From contig NZ_LT629740.1 in assembly GCF_900105165.1 (NCBI RefSeq), positions 4,588,001 to 4,652,000 of the forward strand: DNA of 64,000 nucleotides, in the 5' to 3' direction. Made by a program: the position numbers and the translations under genes. Numbering within the stretch: position 1 is the first letter of the stretch; every line of letters starts with the position of its first letter. This stretch comes from Mucilaginibacter mallensis (lineage in GTDB: Bacteria; Bacteroidota; Bacteroidia; Sphingobacteriales; Sphingobacteriaceae). Of the stretch, positions 17,707 to 27,440 are shown piece after piece. Below the pieces are notes generated by a model, which had not been told where the DNA came from, ran no database searches, and saw only the letters and a list, made by a program, of their open reading frames with translations.

Positions 17707-18900
17707 TTAATTATTTAACGCTAATCTGTTTGGTTGTACGTTTTTTGACTGAGTTGTAGTAGCAATATTCATTTGCTTTTTCAAATCATCAGTTAAATAT
17801 GGTTTTTGGTGTGCTATCCAATCCTGGTATTCAGCTTCGGTAACAACACGTACAACTTTTTTCATATTGTAATGGATACCACCGCATATTTTGTTGCAAT
17901 AAAGCAGGTATTCAAACTTAGGATCATCTAACTTATTACGCATTTCGGCAGTAGTAATAGTTGGTACAAACTTAAAGAAAGTAGGTAATCCCGGTACCGC
18001 GTTCAATTGTACACGGAAGTGGGGTAAATAGACGCTATGAATAACATCCTGAGCACGTATATTTAAACGGATTGACCTGTTTACCGGTAATACCAAAGTA
18101 TCAGCCTGTAAATCGTCAAAGCTGTTTCTATCTTTAAAATCGATCCCTAATTTGTTAGTACCTGAAACCAATTTATAATCAATAGTACCTAATTTCTGAT
18201 CTTTACCAGGGTAGCGTAGCTCCCATGCAAACTGGTGGCCGGTAATTTCTATATTTAAATCACCTTTAACTTCTGCGCTATTGGTGATCTCCTGCCATGT
18301 GAAGAAGCCAAATACGACCAATATGGTTAACACAATGGCCGGAGCAATTGTCCATACCTTTTCAATAGTATTGTTATGTGGTAAATAGTAAGCTTTACGT
18401 TTGCTTGAGTGTTTGTATTTGAATAAGAAGCCAAATAACAATATCTGGGTAATAAAGAACACGATCATGGTAAGCACAGTGGTTACTGTGAACATCTCGT
18501 CAATTTTTACACCATGTGCTGATGCAGCTTCGGGCAAGGTTTGAGTACCTTGTACAGTAAACTCCCAATACGCACCATATAAACCGAAGATCAGGAATAC
18601 CAGGCAAATTACTGCCATCAGGTTATTCCAGTTCAATTCCTTTTTACCCTGTATTTGCTGGGTAAGGTCATAAACTCTAAGAATTTTGCCTACAATAGCT
18701 ATTACTACACATAATAACAGGAAAAGCAGTACATAGTAACCTGCGCCCATCCACATAGCAGTTTTATCATCAGCTGCAGCAGCAGTGGTAGCATCAGCAG
18801 GAGCTGCTGTTTGTGCCATTAACAGGTTAGTGCCTGTCAGCATAAAAACCGCTAAAAGGGAAAATATTTTTTTAGAATTTAGAATTTTTTTGAATCCCAT
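17707..18900 (-). CDS. ctaC: Cytochrome c oxidase subunit II
   Basis: The 397-residue protein accepts electrons at its CuA centre. The ATG at 18900 opens a proper signal peptide (MGFKKILNSKKIFSLL, then LLMAQ) and is preferred over a TTG 15 codons upstream. Helices follow near residues 45-70, 90-115 and 140-165. The CuA site is visible as VIHSVYLPHF and CNKICGGIHYNM. Lys replaces the Glu of the classical CSEIC, but that residue binds copper by its backbone carbonyl, and from memory CNKIC is usual in Bacteroidota. There is no fused cytochrome c domain. It lies 48 bases after actF. Confidence 0.94.
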   Translation of the reverse strand: MGFKKILNSKKIFSLLAVFMLTGTNLLMAQTAAPADATTAAAADDKTAMWMGAGYYVLLFLLLCVVIAIVGKILRVYDLTQQIQGKKELNWNNLMAVICLVFLIFGLYGAYWEFTVQGTQTLPEAASAHGVKIDEMFTVTTVLTMIVFFITQILLFGFLFKYKHSSKRKAYYLPHNNTIEKVWTIAPAIVLTILVVFGFFTWQEITNSAEVKGDLNIEITGHQFAWELRYPGKDQKLGTIDYKLVSGTNKLGIDFKDRNSFDDLQADTLVLPVNRSIRLNIRAQDVIHSVYLPHFRVQLNAVPGLPTFFKFVPTITTAEMRNKLDDPKFEYLLYCNKICGGIHYNMKKVVRVVTEAEYQDWIAHQKPYLTDDLKKQMNIATTTQSKNVQPNRLALNN

Positions 18901-18948
18901 TTTATTGTTTGTTTGGTATTCTGTATTTGATTGCAAATTTAACAATTA

Positions 18949-20202
18949 TTATATGTGATGATGAAGGCTCTCTTCCAAAAACGGATGATTTTTAGGAACC
19001 AGTGATTTGAACTTACTCAATGCATTAAGCATCAGGAAAGTAAACAAGCCTGCGAAACCAATAAAGATACCCACTTCTTCAAACCAGAAACCTCTGCCTT
19101 TAGGGCCTACAGTTTCAGGCATTATCATCACATAGTAATCAAGCCAGTGGCCTAATATTATAATTATACTTACCCATTTTAACAGGTTGAATTTGCGTTT
19201 GTAATCACGGGCCATCAACATCAGGAATGGTGCTGCAAAGTTGATAACAATGTTTAACCAGAACCATGGTTTAAACTCCGGCTCCCATCTTTTATAGAAG
19301 TATACAGCTTCCTCAGGTATGTTAGCATAGTATGTTAACAGGAACTGGAAAAACCATACATAAGTCCAGAATATAGAGAAGGCAAACATATATAAACCCA
19401 TGTTGTGCATGTGATCTTCAGTTAACCATGAGAAATAACCTTTCTCTTTTAATAAGATCATTGTTAGTGTAAGTACAGCTAAACCGCTAACCCATAAAGC
19501 TGCTAAGTTATACCAACCAAACATGGTTGAATACCAGCGGGCTTCTAATGACATGATCGCGTCAAAACCAAATAATGGATCTGTTAAACCGAATATCAGC
19601 AAGAATACACAAGCAGCATTAAAGCTCTTTTTATAATTGCTCATTCCACCTATCTCATCCTCGCTAACTGAATATTTAACCAGCATCCAGCCAATTAAGC
19701 TGTAAAGACCAAGGAATAATACTAAGCGTATAAAAAAGAATGGAATATTTAAAAATCCTGATTTACCGGTTACCATTGGATCATATAACGGACTCTTCGG
19801 GTCGGTTAAACCTGGTGTTGCCCATTGTGCATATAAATATGGCTGGGCTACGGTTTGGCCATGGATAACTACATTATGTGTAAAGTGGATACCTGCTCCG
19901 ATAATTACGATAAGTATAGCGGCAGCAATAGGTAATACCTTGATAAATGCCTGAGGGATACGGATCATTGAGGCCGACCAGCCTGCCTGCGCAGCATATT
20001 GTATAGCGCAAAAAACGCCACCAGCAGCACAAACACACGTAAAGTAGTAGCCCATCAACAATAAGTTTGAAAATGTGCGGTCGGCGTTAACCAAAAAACC
20101 TGCTATTATGGCAATAACGCCGATAGCAATAGCAATTAAGCTCCAGGTTTTGGCTTTGCCCTCAAAAACAAATCTTTCGTCAAAACTATTATGAGTGTTC
20201 AT
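18949..20202 (-). CDS. actF: Alternative Complex III subunit ActF
   Basis: This 417-residue polytopic membrane protein of about ten helices is a paralogue of ActC without the full NrfD length. It is a structural membrane subunit of the quinol:cytochrome c (or direct oxidase) oxidoreductase. The identification rests on topology and on its position after actE and before oxidase subunit II, the canonical order of act clusters. The C-terminus is His-rich (ESLHHHI). Confidence 0.92.
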   Translation of the reverse strand: MNTHNSFDERFVFEGKAKTWSLIAIAIGVIAIIAGFLVNADRTFSNLLLMGYYFTCVCAAGGVFCAIQYAAQAGWSASMIRIPQAFIKVLPIAAAILIVIIGAGIHFTHNVVIHGQTVAQPYLYAQWATPGLTDPKSPLYDPMVTGKSGFLNIPFFFIRLVLFLGLYSLIGWMLVKYSVSEDEIGGMSNYKKSFNAACVFLLIFGLTDPLFGFDAIMSLEARWYSTMFGWYNLAALWVSGLAVLTLTMILLKEKGYFSWLTEDHMHNMGLYMFAFSIFWTYVWFFQFLLTYYANIPEEAVYFYKRWEPEFKPWFWLNIVINFAAPFLMLMARDYKRKFNLLKWVSIIIILGHWLDYYVMIMPETVGPKGRGFWFEEVGIFIGFAGLFTFLMLNALSKFKSLVPKNHPFLEESLHHHI

Positions 20203-20213
20203 TTAAAATAAGC

Positions 20214-20789
20214 TTATAATGTTTGTAAATGGTGAACATACATAATTACTTTCCAGCGTTCGTCCGGGGCAAGCTGTGAGGCATAAGAGCCCATAGCATT
20301 TAAGCCGTAAGTAATAGTATGATAAATTTTACCGTCTGTTAAATCTTTCATAGCGCCACCGCGTGATGACTGACCTTTTGAATAAGATGGCGGAGGCGGA
20401 AATCCGTGTTGAACTACTAAACCATCACCCTGGCCAGTTAAACCATGGCATGGAGAGCAGAAGTGTGCGAATAATACTTCACCGTCAGCATAGTTAGCCG
20501 GAGTTTGTGGCAGCGGGCTTTTTACTTCAGTTCCGGCTAATTCATAGCCATCATGTGTGTTTGGATAATCAAACCTAACAAAACCTATAGGTGTAGTACC
20601 AGCAGGCGGAACCTGTGCTGTTTTACCATCCTTAAAATTGTCATTCTTTTGATCAGGGTCGTATGCGATGTGCTCATACATATTAGGGGCGTATTCCCAA
20701 CCGGTGCTCCTTTTATCTTTGCACGATGTAATTACAACCGTAGCAGCAATAGTGATAACCGTTATGCCTAATATTTTAATTTTATTCAT
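20214..20789 (-). CDS. actE: Alternative Complex III monoheme cytochrome c ActE
   Basis: This 191-residue lipoprotein (ATG at 20789; another ATG three codons upstream is possible) has a signal ending VITSC and one heme c site, CSPCHG, near residue 110. An axial Met candidate lies in NAMGSYA. It is the electron-transfer monoheme subunit of ACIII. It overlaps the actD stop by eight bases and precedes actF by 11 bases. Confidence 0.93.
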   Translation of the reverse strand: MNKIKILGITVITIAATVVITSCKDKRSTGWEYAPNMYEHIAYDPDQKNDNFKDGKTAQVPPAGTTPIGFVRFDYPNTHDGYELAGTEVKSPLPQTPANYADGEVLFAHFCSPCHGLTGQGDGLVVQHGFPPPPSYSKGQSSRGGAMKDLTDGKIYHTITYGLNAMGSYASQLAPDERWKVIMYVHHLQTL

Positions 20790-21318
20790 AGCTAACATAT
20801 TTTCTGTCGTTATGCTTTACTTCAACAGCTCCGGCTTCTTTTAATAAATTAGTGATATCCTCGTGTGGTGTATTTCCTTTTGCATCGATAGCGATAACAA
20901 AGCGGTCATCTGTAGCTCTGAGATCCATTACCCTTGGTGTACGGCCCGGGAAAAGGTGCGTTGCGAAAAAGAATGTTCCAACTATACCAAAAGCGGTGTA
21001 TAAAACGGTCCATTCGAAAGTGATCGGAACAAAATCCGGGATAGCAAATGCATTTTTACCACCTATGTTTATTGGCCAGTCATGCACCAGGGCATAGTAA
21101 ATAATACTGAATATTACAGTACCACCCAAAGTGCCGAACATAAAGGCAGCATACCCCAGGCGGGAATCTTTTATACCCAATTTTGCTTCAATACCGTGGA
21201 TAGGCATCGGCGTGTACACATCGTAAATAGGAATACTGTTTTGTTGCAGTTTGTGTATTCCGTCCATCATTTCATCGGGATCTTCGAAAAGTCCCAGTAT
21301 AAATTTAGTGCTGCTCAT
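20782..21318 (-). CDS. actD: Alternative Complex III subunit ActD (DUF3341)
   Basis: The 178-residue protein begins with the DUF3341 signature (FILGLFEDPDEMMDGIHKLQ, then IYDVYTPMPIHGIE). It has two transmembrane helices (about 60-80 and 105-125) and a soluble C-terminal part. It is a small membrane subunit of ACIII. It lies 4 bases after actC and overlaps actE. Confidence 0.94.
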   Translation of the reverse strand: MSSTKFILGLFEDPDEMMDGIHKLQQNSIPIYDVYTPMPIHGIEAKLGIKDSRLGYAAFMFGTLGGTVIFSIIYYALVHDWPINIGGKNAFAIPDFVPITFEWTVLYTAFGIVGTFFFATHLFPGRTPRVMDLRATDDRFVIAIDAKGNTPHEDITNLLKEAGAVEVKHNDRKYVSYE

Positions 21319-21322
21319 TTAA

Positions 21323-22795
21323 TTATACTTTTTCGTATTCTGCAATTTCAACACTGTCGAACTTGCGTAATGCATCCTTATAAAACTCTGCCTGTGTGCT
21401 ATCAACATGGCCATGCTCCAATATTTTCTTCTTCTCTTGTTCGCTTGAGCCTTTCAGCAGCAATTTCACTTCGGCGATCGCTATTGATGGCAATACACGA
21501 AGGAATAACAGGAACAAGGTAAAGAACACACCTATTGATCCAACAAACACGCTCAGATCGATCCATGTTGGATAGAACATTGCCCAGCTTGATGGGATAT
21601 AATCTCGGTGTAATGAGGTTACGATGATAACGAAACGCTCAAACCACATACCTATATTAATGATGATAGATAATACCCATGTTGCTTTAATGCTGCGGCG
21701 TACAGCTTTAAACCACAATACCTGCGGGATAACGCAATTACAGCAGAACATTGACCAGCTTGCCCACCAGTACGGACCGAAGTAACGGTTGATGAAAGCG
21801 TACTGCTCATACTCAACATTTGAATAGTAAGCGATGAAGAACTCAGTACAGTAAGCCACCATTACTATTGAACCTGTTAAGATGATGATCTTGTTCATCG
21901 CCTCAATGTGGAACATGGTGATATAGTTCTCCAGACCTAATACCTTACGAGCAATCAGTAACAGTGTTTGCACCATGGCAAAACCTGAGAAGATAGCTCC
22001 CGCAACGAAATATGGAGGGAAGATTGTTGTATGCCATCCTGGTTCCAGTGATGTGGCAAAGTCTGTTGATACAATGGAGTGTACTGATAGTACCAGTGGT
22101 GTTGATATACCTGCCAATATTAATGACACGGTTTCAAAACGCTGCCATGTTTTTACTGAACCTGTCCAGCCGAATGACATAACCGAGTATATTTTACGGC
22201 GAAGACCTTCAGCACGGTCACGGATCAAAGCGATATCAGGTAATAAACCAGTGTACCAGAATACTAGTGATACAGAGAAGTATGTTGAGATCGCGAATAC
22301 GTCCCAGATCAGTGGTGAGTTAAAGTTAACCCATAATGAGCCGTATTGATTTGGTAATGGTAATGAATAAACTGCCATCCATGGGCGGCCCATGTGAGCC
22401 ACAATGTAACTGGCCGCGCAGATTACCGCGAAGATAGTCATCGCTTCTGCAGAGCGGTTAATGGAGTTACGCCATTTTTGACGGAACAGTAATAAAATCG
22501 CGGAGATAAGCGTACCAGCGTGACCGATACCTACCCACCACACGAAACCGGTAATGTCCCAGGCCCAGCCTACTGTTTTATTTAATCCCCAAGCACCAAC
22601 ACCATACCAAAATGTATAACTAACTGCGAATAACCAAAGTGTAGCACCCAATGAGGCAACGGAAAATCCGATCCACCAGGCTTTTCCGGGCATTCTTTCA
22701 ACAGGGGCCAAAATATCATTTGATATTTGTGCGTAGGTGATGTTGTTACCCGTGATTAACGGTTCCCTGATTATTGATTCACTATGAGATGACAT
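21323..22795 (-). CDS. actC: Alternative Complex III quinol-binding subunit ActC (NrfD-like)
   Basis: This 490-residue membrane protein of about ten helices belongs to the NrfD/PsrC family. It is the subunit expected to bind quinol and to couple to ActB. The segments VGIGHAGTLISAILLLF and NWSMFCCNCVIPQ-like (it reads WSMFCCNCVIPQVLWF) are typical of the family. It sits 23 bases after actB and 4 bases before actD. Confidence 0.95.
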   Translation of the reverse strand: MSSHSESIIREPLITGNNITYAQISNDILAPVERMPGKAWWIGFSVASLGATLWLFAVSYTFWYGVGAWGLNKTVGWAWDITGFVWWVGIGHAGTLISAILLLFRQKWRNSINRSAEAMTIFAVICAASYIVAHMGRPWMAVYSLPLPNQYGSLWVNFNSPLIWDVFAISTYFSVSLVFWYTGLLPDIALIRDRAEGLRRKIYSVMSFGWTGSVKTWQRFETVSLILAGISTPLVLSVHSIVSTDFATSLEPGWHTTIFPPYFVAGAIFSGFAMVQTLLLIARKVLGLENYITMFHIEAMNKIIILTGSIVMVAYCTEFFIAYYSNVEYEQYAFINRYFGPYWWASWSMFCCNCVIPQVLWFKAVRRSIKATWVLSIIINIGMWFERFVIIVTSLHRDYIPSSWAMFYPTWIDLSVFVGSIGVFFTLFLLFLRVLPSIAIAEVKLLLKGSSEQEKKKILEHGHVDSTQAEFYKDALRKFDSVEIAEYEKV

Positions 22796-22818
22796 ATTTT
22801 AAAATCTCTATTTATAAA

Positions 22819-25800
22819 TTAAGCCTCTAATTCAGTCCTATTTCTAACTTTAACCTGGTAACCAATACCTGGTTGTACGTTCAGCTCTTCCAATACGTAG
22901 TAAGTTCTTTCGCTCTTCAGTGCTTTTGCAACTTCAGAGTTAGGATCGTTTACGTTACCAAATACAATGGCGTTGGCAGGGCATGTTTGCTGACAAGCAA
23001 CTTTAATGTCACCATCCTTAACAGAACGTTTTTCAATTTTAGCCTTAAGCTTGCCTGCTTGTATACGTTGAATACACATTGAGCATTTTTCCATAACCCC
23101 ACGGAAACGTGTTACCACATCAGGGTTAAGTACTAATTGTGTATGCTCGTTGTTCAGGTAGTTGTCAAAACGTGAATCGTTCCAATAGTTAAACCAGTTA
23201 AAGCGGCGTACTTTGTAAGGGCAGTTGTTAGCGCAGTAACGTGTACCTATACAACGGTTGTAAGCCATGTGGTTTAAACCTTCTGATGAGTGAACGGTAG
23301 CTAATACCGGGCAAACAGTTTCACAAGGTGCGTGATCACAGTGCTGGCAAAGCATTGGTTGGTAAACAACCGATACGTTATCCAGATCACCATCACTTAA
23401 CTGATTGATCTCTGATTCTTTAGTTATCAGGCTGCCCTTCTCGTTAAAGCTGTAGTAACGGTCAATACGTATCCAGTGCATTTCGCGGCGGCGGCGTACT
23501 TCGTCTTTACCAACAACAGGAACGTTATTTTCAGCGCTACAAGCTACAACACAAGCACCGCAACCGGTACAGGCATTTAAGTCGATTGCCATAACCCAGT
23601 TGTAGGTAGGACGCTCGTACTCATCCCATAAGCTGTAAGTTTTGTGATCATCAAAATGACCACTTGCTGCGTATGGGTTCTTTTTGTACTCAGTGAAGGT
23701 AGTTTCGCGGATGATGCTGTTACGGCCTTCGTATGAATGGTGTGTTTGTGTTTGTGCTAATTCAGACTGCTCACCTGTTGCTTTTATTGTTGCAACAGCT
23801 GTAGTTTGGAAAGTGCCATTGCGGAAAGTATGGAACGGATAAGCGTTCTCTCCTACTTTATCACCTACTAAACCTGCTTTTGTGCGGCCGTAACCAACAG
23901 CTACAGCTATAGTACCAGCTGGCTGGCCCGGCTGTATTAATACAGGCAGATCAATTGAATAGTTGTTTGCTGTAATGGTGATGATGTCACCTTGCTCAAG
24001 CTCTAAACTTTTAGCATATCTTGGCGACATAGCTGCAAAGTTACCCCAGGTAACTTTTGAAACCGGATCAGGCAATTCCTGTAACCATGGGTTATTAGCC
24101 CTGCTACCATCACGCAATGCGATAGTTTGGAATATCTGGAGCTGAACTTTAGTTTTATCGCCATTAGCGGCTGCAAGCTCGTTGCTGTGATCGAGTATAG
24201 TTTGGGCAACAGCGGTAAGCTCATGGCTGAATGTGTAAGAACCTGCCGGTTTAGCAGCAGCTTTCACAAAGCCCGTTTGCAATAATGTTTCCCAACCTTT
24301 TTGACCTGAAAGGCCGCCTTTAGCTAACAGATTTTTATCCCAGTTATTTCTAACATAAGTATAGTAATCTTTAACCGCGTTATCAGACCATACCAGTAAG
24401 CTTTGCTCAGCCTGGCGGGTGTTGTATACAGGGTTGATGGTTGGCTGTACTACAGTATAGTAACCTTCAATAGCGCTGCTATCACCCCACGACTCTAAGT
24501 AGTAATGGTTTGGAGCAATGATATTACATAAAGAAGCAGTTTCGTCAGTATAATCAGAGAATGATACTCTTAAACGTACTTTCTTTAAGGCAGCTTTTAT
24601 AGCGTCGCCGCTGTGGTAATCATACGCCGGATTTGCACCCAGGAAGAATACTGCGCCAACATCGCCTTTATCCATATCACTTACAAACTCAACAAACTCA
24701 GCATCGTTGCCGGCATATTGGTTTGAAGCATTATCTAAATCAATTGTGGCACCGTAGCTGCCTAATAATGAGTTGATGGCATTAACCAAAGTTTGTACCG
24801 CAACATCATTTGAACCTGCAACTACCAGCGCTTTACCTTTAGCAGCTAGTAATTCTTTACCTGCAAGGGTTATCGCATTTTCAGCAGCAGCATTATCCAG
24901 TTTTTTTGAACCTGCTAATGTTGTGCCCGAGATAGCATTATATAAGTTTACTAACGCGATGCCTTCTTCTGATAAGAGGATAGGGATACGAACGTCAGCA
25001 TTTGAACCGGTGTTGCTCATTCCAGTTTCAAACTGAATGTGGCGCGACATTTTTTTGCTTTGCAGCGATTTGTTGTTACGGTTCTTAACGTACTGACCGA
25101 TAAATTCGGTTGGAGAGATCCAGGTACCCAGGAAATCAGCGCCGAAACTTACAATAACGTCAGCCTTATCAAAATTATAGTGAGGAACTACTGCTTTACC
25201 AAAGCTGTTTTGGTTAGCCTGGATGATACCTGTATAAGATACCGCATCGTAGTTAATATGTTTTGCTGTTGGGTATTGTGCAACAAAATCAGCAATAACC
25301 GCTAATGTTGAAGGGCTGTTTATAGTAGATGATACTATACGGATCTTTTTGCCGGCAGCTTTTATAGCGGTAAGCTCATTTTTTATAAATGCATCAATGT
25401 GATCCCAGTCGCTGTCAGCACCATCCTGCATTGGATTTTTCACACGGCTTACGTCGTATAAATCCAACACTGAGGCTTGTGCCTGCGCGCTTAAACCACC
25501 ATTTGATAAAAGATCGTTAGGGTTACCTTCAACCTTAATAGGGCGACCCTCACGGGTTTTAACTAAGATAGCATGGCCATCATAACTTGATGAGTAATAA
25601 TTGGCTACACCCGGAGTTACCTCTTCAGGTTTTATCAGATAGGGAATTGATTTGTGAACCGGCACTTTTTCGCAAGCTGCCAGGGTAACCGCGCCAACTC
25701 CAAAGCCAAGAGCCTTTAAAAAGTCGCGACGGGGAGTTTTACCCAATAAACCACCACTTTCCAAAACCTCTTCAATAGGAATAGGTTCTGCAAACTCATG

Positions 25801-25875
25801 TTTATTTTTCTCAACAAATTCTGGTGTTTTGTTCAGTTCTTCTAAACCTTTCCAGTATTTTTTATTGCTGTCCAT
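22819..25875 (-). CDS. actB: Alternative Complex III iron-sulfur/molybdopterin-fold subunit ActB
   Basis: This 1018-residue protein joins a molybdopterin-oxidoreductase-like domain (about 45-750) to a ferredoxin domain (about 770-1000). A Tat-like signal, RRDFLKALGFGVG, starts near residue 49. The ferredoxin part shows CTGCGACVVAC, CQHCDHAPCETVCP, CIGTRYCANNCP and CSMCIQ..CQQTCP, enough for several cubane clusters. In known ACIII the large domain holds no molybdenum cofactor. It lies between actA (44-base gap) and actC. Confidence 0.96.
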   Translation of the reverse strand: MDSNKKYWKGLEELNKTPEFVEKNKHEFAEPIPIEEVLESGGLLGKTPRRDFLKALGFGVGAVTLAACEKVPVHKSIPYLIKPEEVTPGVANYYSSSYDGHAILVKTREGRPIKVEGNPNDLLSNGGLSAQAQASVLDLYDVSRVKNPMQDGADSDWDHIDAFIKNELTAIKAAGKKIRIVSSTINSPSTLAVIADFVAQYPTAKHINYDAVSYTGIIQANQNSFGKAVVPHYNFDKADVIVSFGADFLGTWISPTEFIGQYVKNRNNKSLQSKKMSRHIQFETGMSNTGSNADVRIPILLSEEGIALVNLYNAISGTTLAGSKKLDNAAAENAITLAGKELLAAKGKALVVAGSNDVAVQTLVNAINSLLGSYGATIDLDNASNQYAGNDAEFVEFVSDMDKGDVGAVFFLGANPAYDYHSGDAIKAALKKVRLRVSFSDYTDETASLCNIIAPNHYYLESWGDSSAIEGYYTVVQPTINPVYNTRQAEQSLLVWSDNAVKDYYTYVRNNWDKNLLAKGGLSGQKGWETLLQTGFVKAAAKPAGSYTFSHELTAVAQTILDHSNELAAANGDKTKVQLQIFQTIALRDGSRANNPWLQELPDPVSKVTWGNFAAMSPRYAKSLELEQGDIITITANNYSIDLPVLIQPGQPAGTIAVAVGYGRTKAGLVGDKVGENAYPFHTFRNGTFQTTAVATIKATGEQSELAQTQTHHSYEGRNSIIRETTFTEYKKNPYAASGHFDDHKTYSLWDEYERPTYNWVMAIDLNACTGCGACVVACSAENNVPVVGKDEVRRRREMHWIRIDRYYSFNEKGSLITKESEINQLSDGDLDNVSVVYQPMLCQHCDHAPCETVCPVLATVHSSEGLNHMAYNRCIGTRYCANNCPYKVRRFNWFNYWNDSRFDNYLNNEHTQLVLNPDVVTRFRGVMEKCSMCIQRIQAGKLKAKIEKRSVKDGDIKVACQQTCPANAIVFGNVNDPNSEVAKALKSERTYYVLEELNVQPGIGYQVKVRNRTELEA

Positions 25876-25919
25876 TTAAGCTATATAAACTGTAATTGCT
25901 AAGTTTTAAAATCTCAATA

Positions 25920-27188
25920 TTAATAGTGGCATTTACCGCACTCGATACCACCCAATGATGCCGCTGTAACTTTCTCACCGCGTTTAATACGATCGTGTAC
26001 TGCTATCATATTATCGTAGTAAGCGTTTCCTTTATAGTTAACCTCGGTACGTTTGTGGCATTGGATACACCATTTCATTGTTAATGGTGAGTATTGGTAA
26101 ATCTCTTTCATGGTTTGAACCGGACCATGGCACTGCTGACATTTGATGCCGGCAACTTTAACGTGCTGTGAGTGGTTAAAGTAAGCAAAGTCAGGCAGGT
26201 TATGAACCCTTACCCATTGCATTGGTTTTGCTTTGGTGCTGTCATATTTCTGCGTTTTAGGATCGTAACCTAAAGCAGCATATATCTTTTGTATTTCAGG
26301 AGATTCCTGTTTAACCACCTTATGGCAGTTCATACAAACGTTTAATGACGGGATTGAAGCGTTTTTAGATTTGTATGCACCTGAGTGGCAGTACTGGCAA
26401 TCAATCTTCATCACACCGGCATGCAGATCATGCGGGAAATGGATTGGCTGTACCGGCTGGTAACCACTGTGAACGTTGGTGTTCCATAAAGTAACCCAGG
26501 TCCAGCTTCCACAAGCTACAGTACCGCACAGGATAACAAAGAATACAAATTTCTTATTCTTAGCCAGTTTCCTTATGCCCGCCATGCGGTCAACAGGAGC
26601 TTTCTCTTCTAAATCTTCTTCAGGCAGCAAACCTTTGCTTTTCAGCATCAGGCGTTCAAGAGTAGCTATTACCTTGTTTAATACCAGTATAACTATAAAG
26701 GCAACAATGATAACGCCAATCAAACCCCAGATAACCAAATCACTTGGACCTGATTCTGCCGCAGCACCTGCACCACCCGCTGGCGCGGCTGTTGCCTTAG
26801 CTTGCTGAGTTTTCCAATCGGCACGGATGTAAGCCAGGATGTCGGCAACATCACCATCGGTGAAGCTTCCGAACACTGTCATACCCTGCTGGTTGAACTG
26901 GTTGTAAATCTTTAGGGCTCTTTCATCCTTGGCCGCTATTAAAGCCTGGTTGTTCTGAATCCATTTGGTTAACCATTTGTCATCAGTTTCGGCTGTTACT
27001 AACGGACCCAGTGCAGGGCCTACTAATTGCGATTCGATTTTGTGGCACGTTGTACAATTGGCTTTAAAAAGAGCTTCGCCTTTGGTTGCGTCTCCCTGCG
27101 CATGTGCTGATAATCCCAAAATTGCAAAGCCGGCAATTAATAAAACCGTCCTTGAAAATTGCTTTAAAATCAATGAGATATTTCTCAT
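25920..27188 (-). CDS. actA: Alternative Complex III multiheme cytochrome c ActA
   Basis: The 422-residue protein starts with a signal peptide ending SAHAQ. A monoheme-type domain (CTTCH near residue 45) and a transmembrane helix (about 150-170) follow. The rest is a cytochrome c3-like region with CQYCH, CMNCH, CQQCH, CIQCH and a terminal CGKCH. In total six CxxCH heme sites are visible, five in the multiheme part. It is the first gene of the long respiratory block and has a good promoter upstream. Confidence 0.95.
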   Translation of the reverse strand: MRNISLILKQFSRTVLLIAGFAILGLSAHAQGDATKGEALFKANCTTCHKIESQLVGPALGPLVTAETDDKWLTKWIQNNQALIAAKDERALKIYNQFNQQGMTVFGSFTDGDVADILAYIRADWKTQQAKATAAPAGGAGAAAESGPSDLVIWGLIGVIIVAFIVILVLNKVIATLERLMLKSKGLLPEEDLEEKAPVDRMAGIRKLAKNKKFVFFVILCGTVACGSWTWVTLWNTNVHSGYQPVQPIHFPHDLHAGVMKIDCQYCHSGAYKSKNASIPSLNVCMNCHKVVKQESPEIQKIYAALGYDPKTQKYDSTKAKPMQWVRVHNLPDFAYFNHSQHVKVAGIKCQQCHGPVQTMKEIYQYSPLTMKWCIQCHKRTEVNYKGNAYYDNMIAVHDRIKRGEKVTAASLGGIECGKCHY

Positions 27189-27271
27189 AAGGTGTATTTA
27201 TGCTGAATAATTCTTTTATTAAATGGATAAACCTGAAGCTGGATGTATGTTTAGTCCGACTTTTTCAGTCA

Positions 27272-27305
27272 CAAAAGTATAATTTATTAAATAATGGCTG
27301 ACAAA
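27272..27305 (-). promoter_or_regulatory. Probable promoter of the act/oxidase block
   Basis: On the minus strand TACTTTTG (27272-27279) fits the Bacteroidota -7 consensus TAnnTTTG. A TTTG (27302-27305) lies 22 bases upstream, near the -33 position. The predicted 5' untranslated region before actA is about 75 bases. Confidence 0.55.
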
Positions 27306-27440
27306 TAAATGACAAGTAAGCATAATTTATAATCTTTCTAAATAAATAATAAATTGGCATAAGATTATGAAAAAAATGACGTTTTACAGGGTCAAAAAAA
27401 CAGCTTTAACTATAAATAAGCTATATAATTAGTTATGCTT

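Noticed and set aside
17857..17892. Loss of the CuA site in subunit II because CNKIC replaces CSEIC
   Set aside because: The two Cys, His and Met ligands are present. The substituted residue contributes a backbone carbonyl, and CNKIC is, from memory, usual in this phylum.
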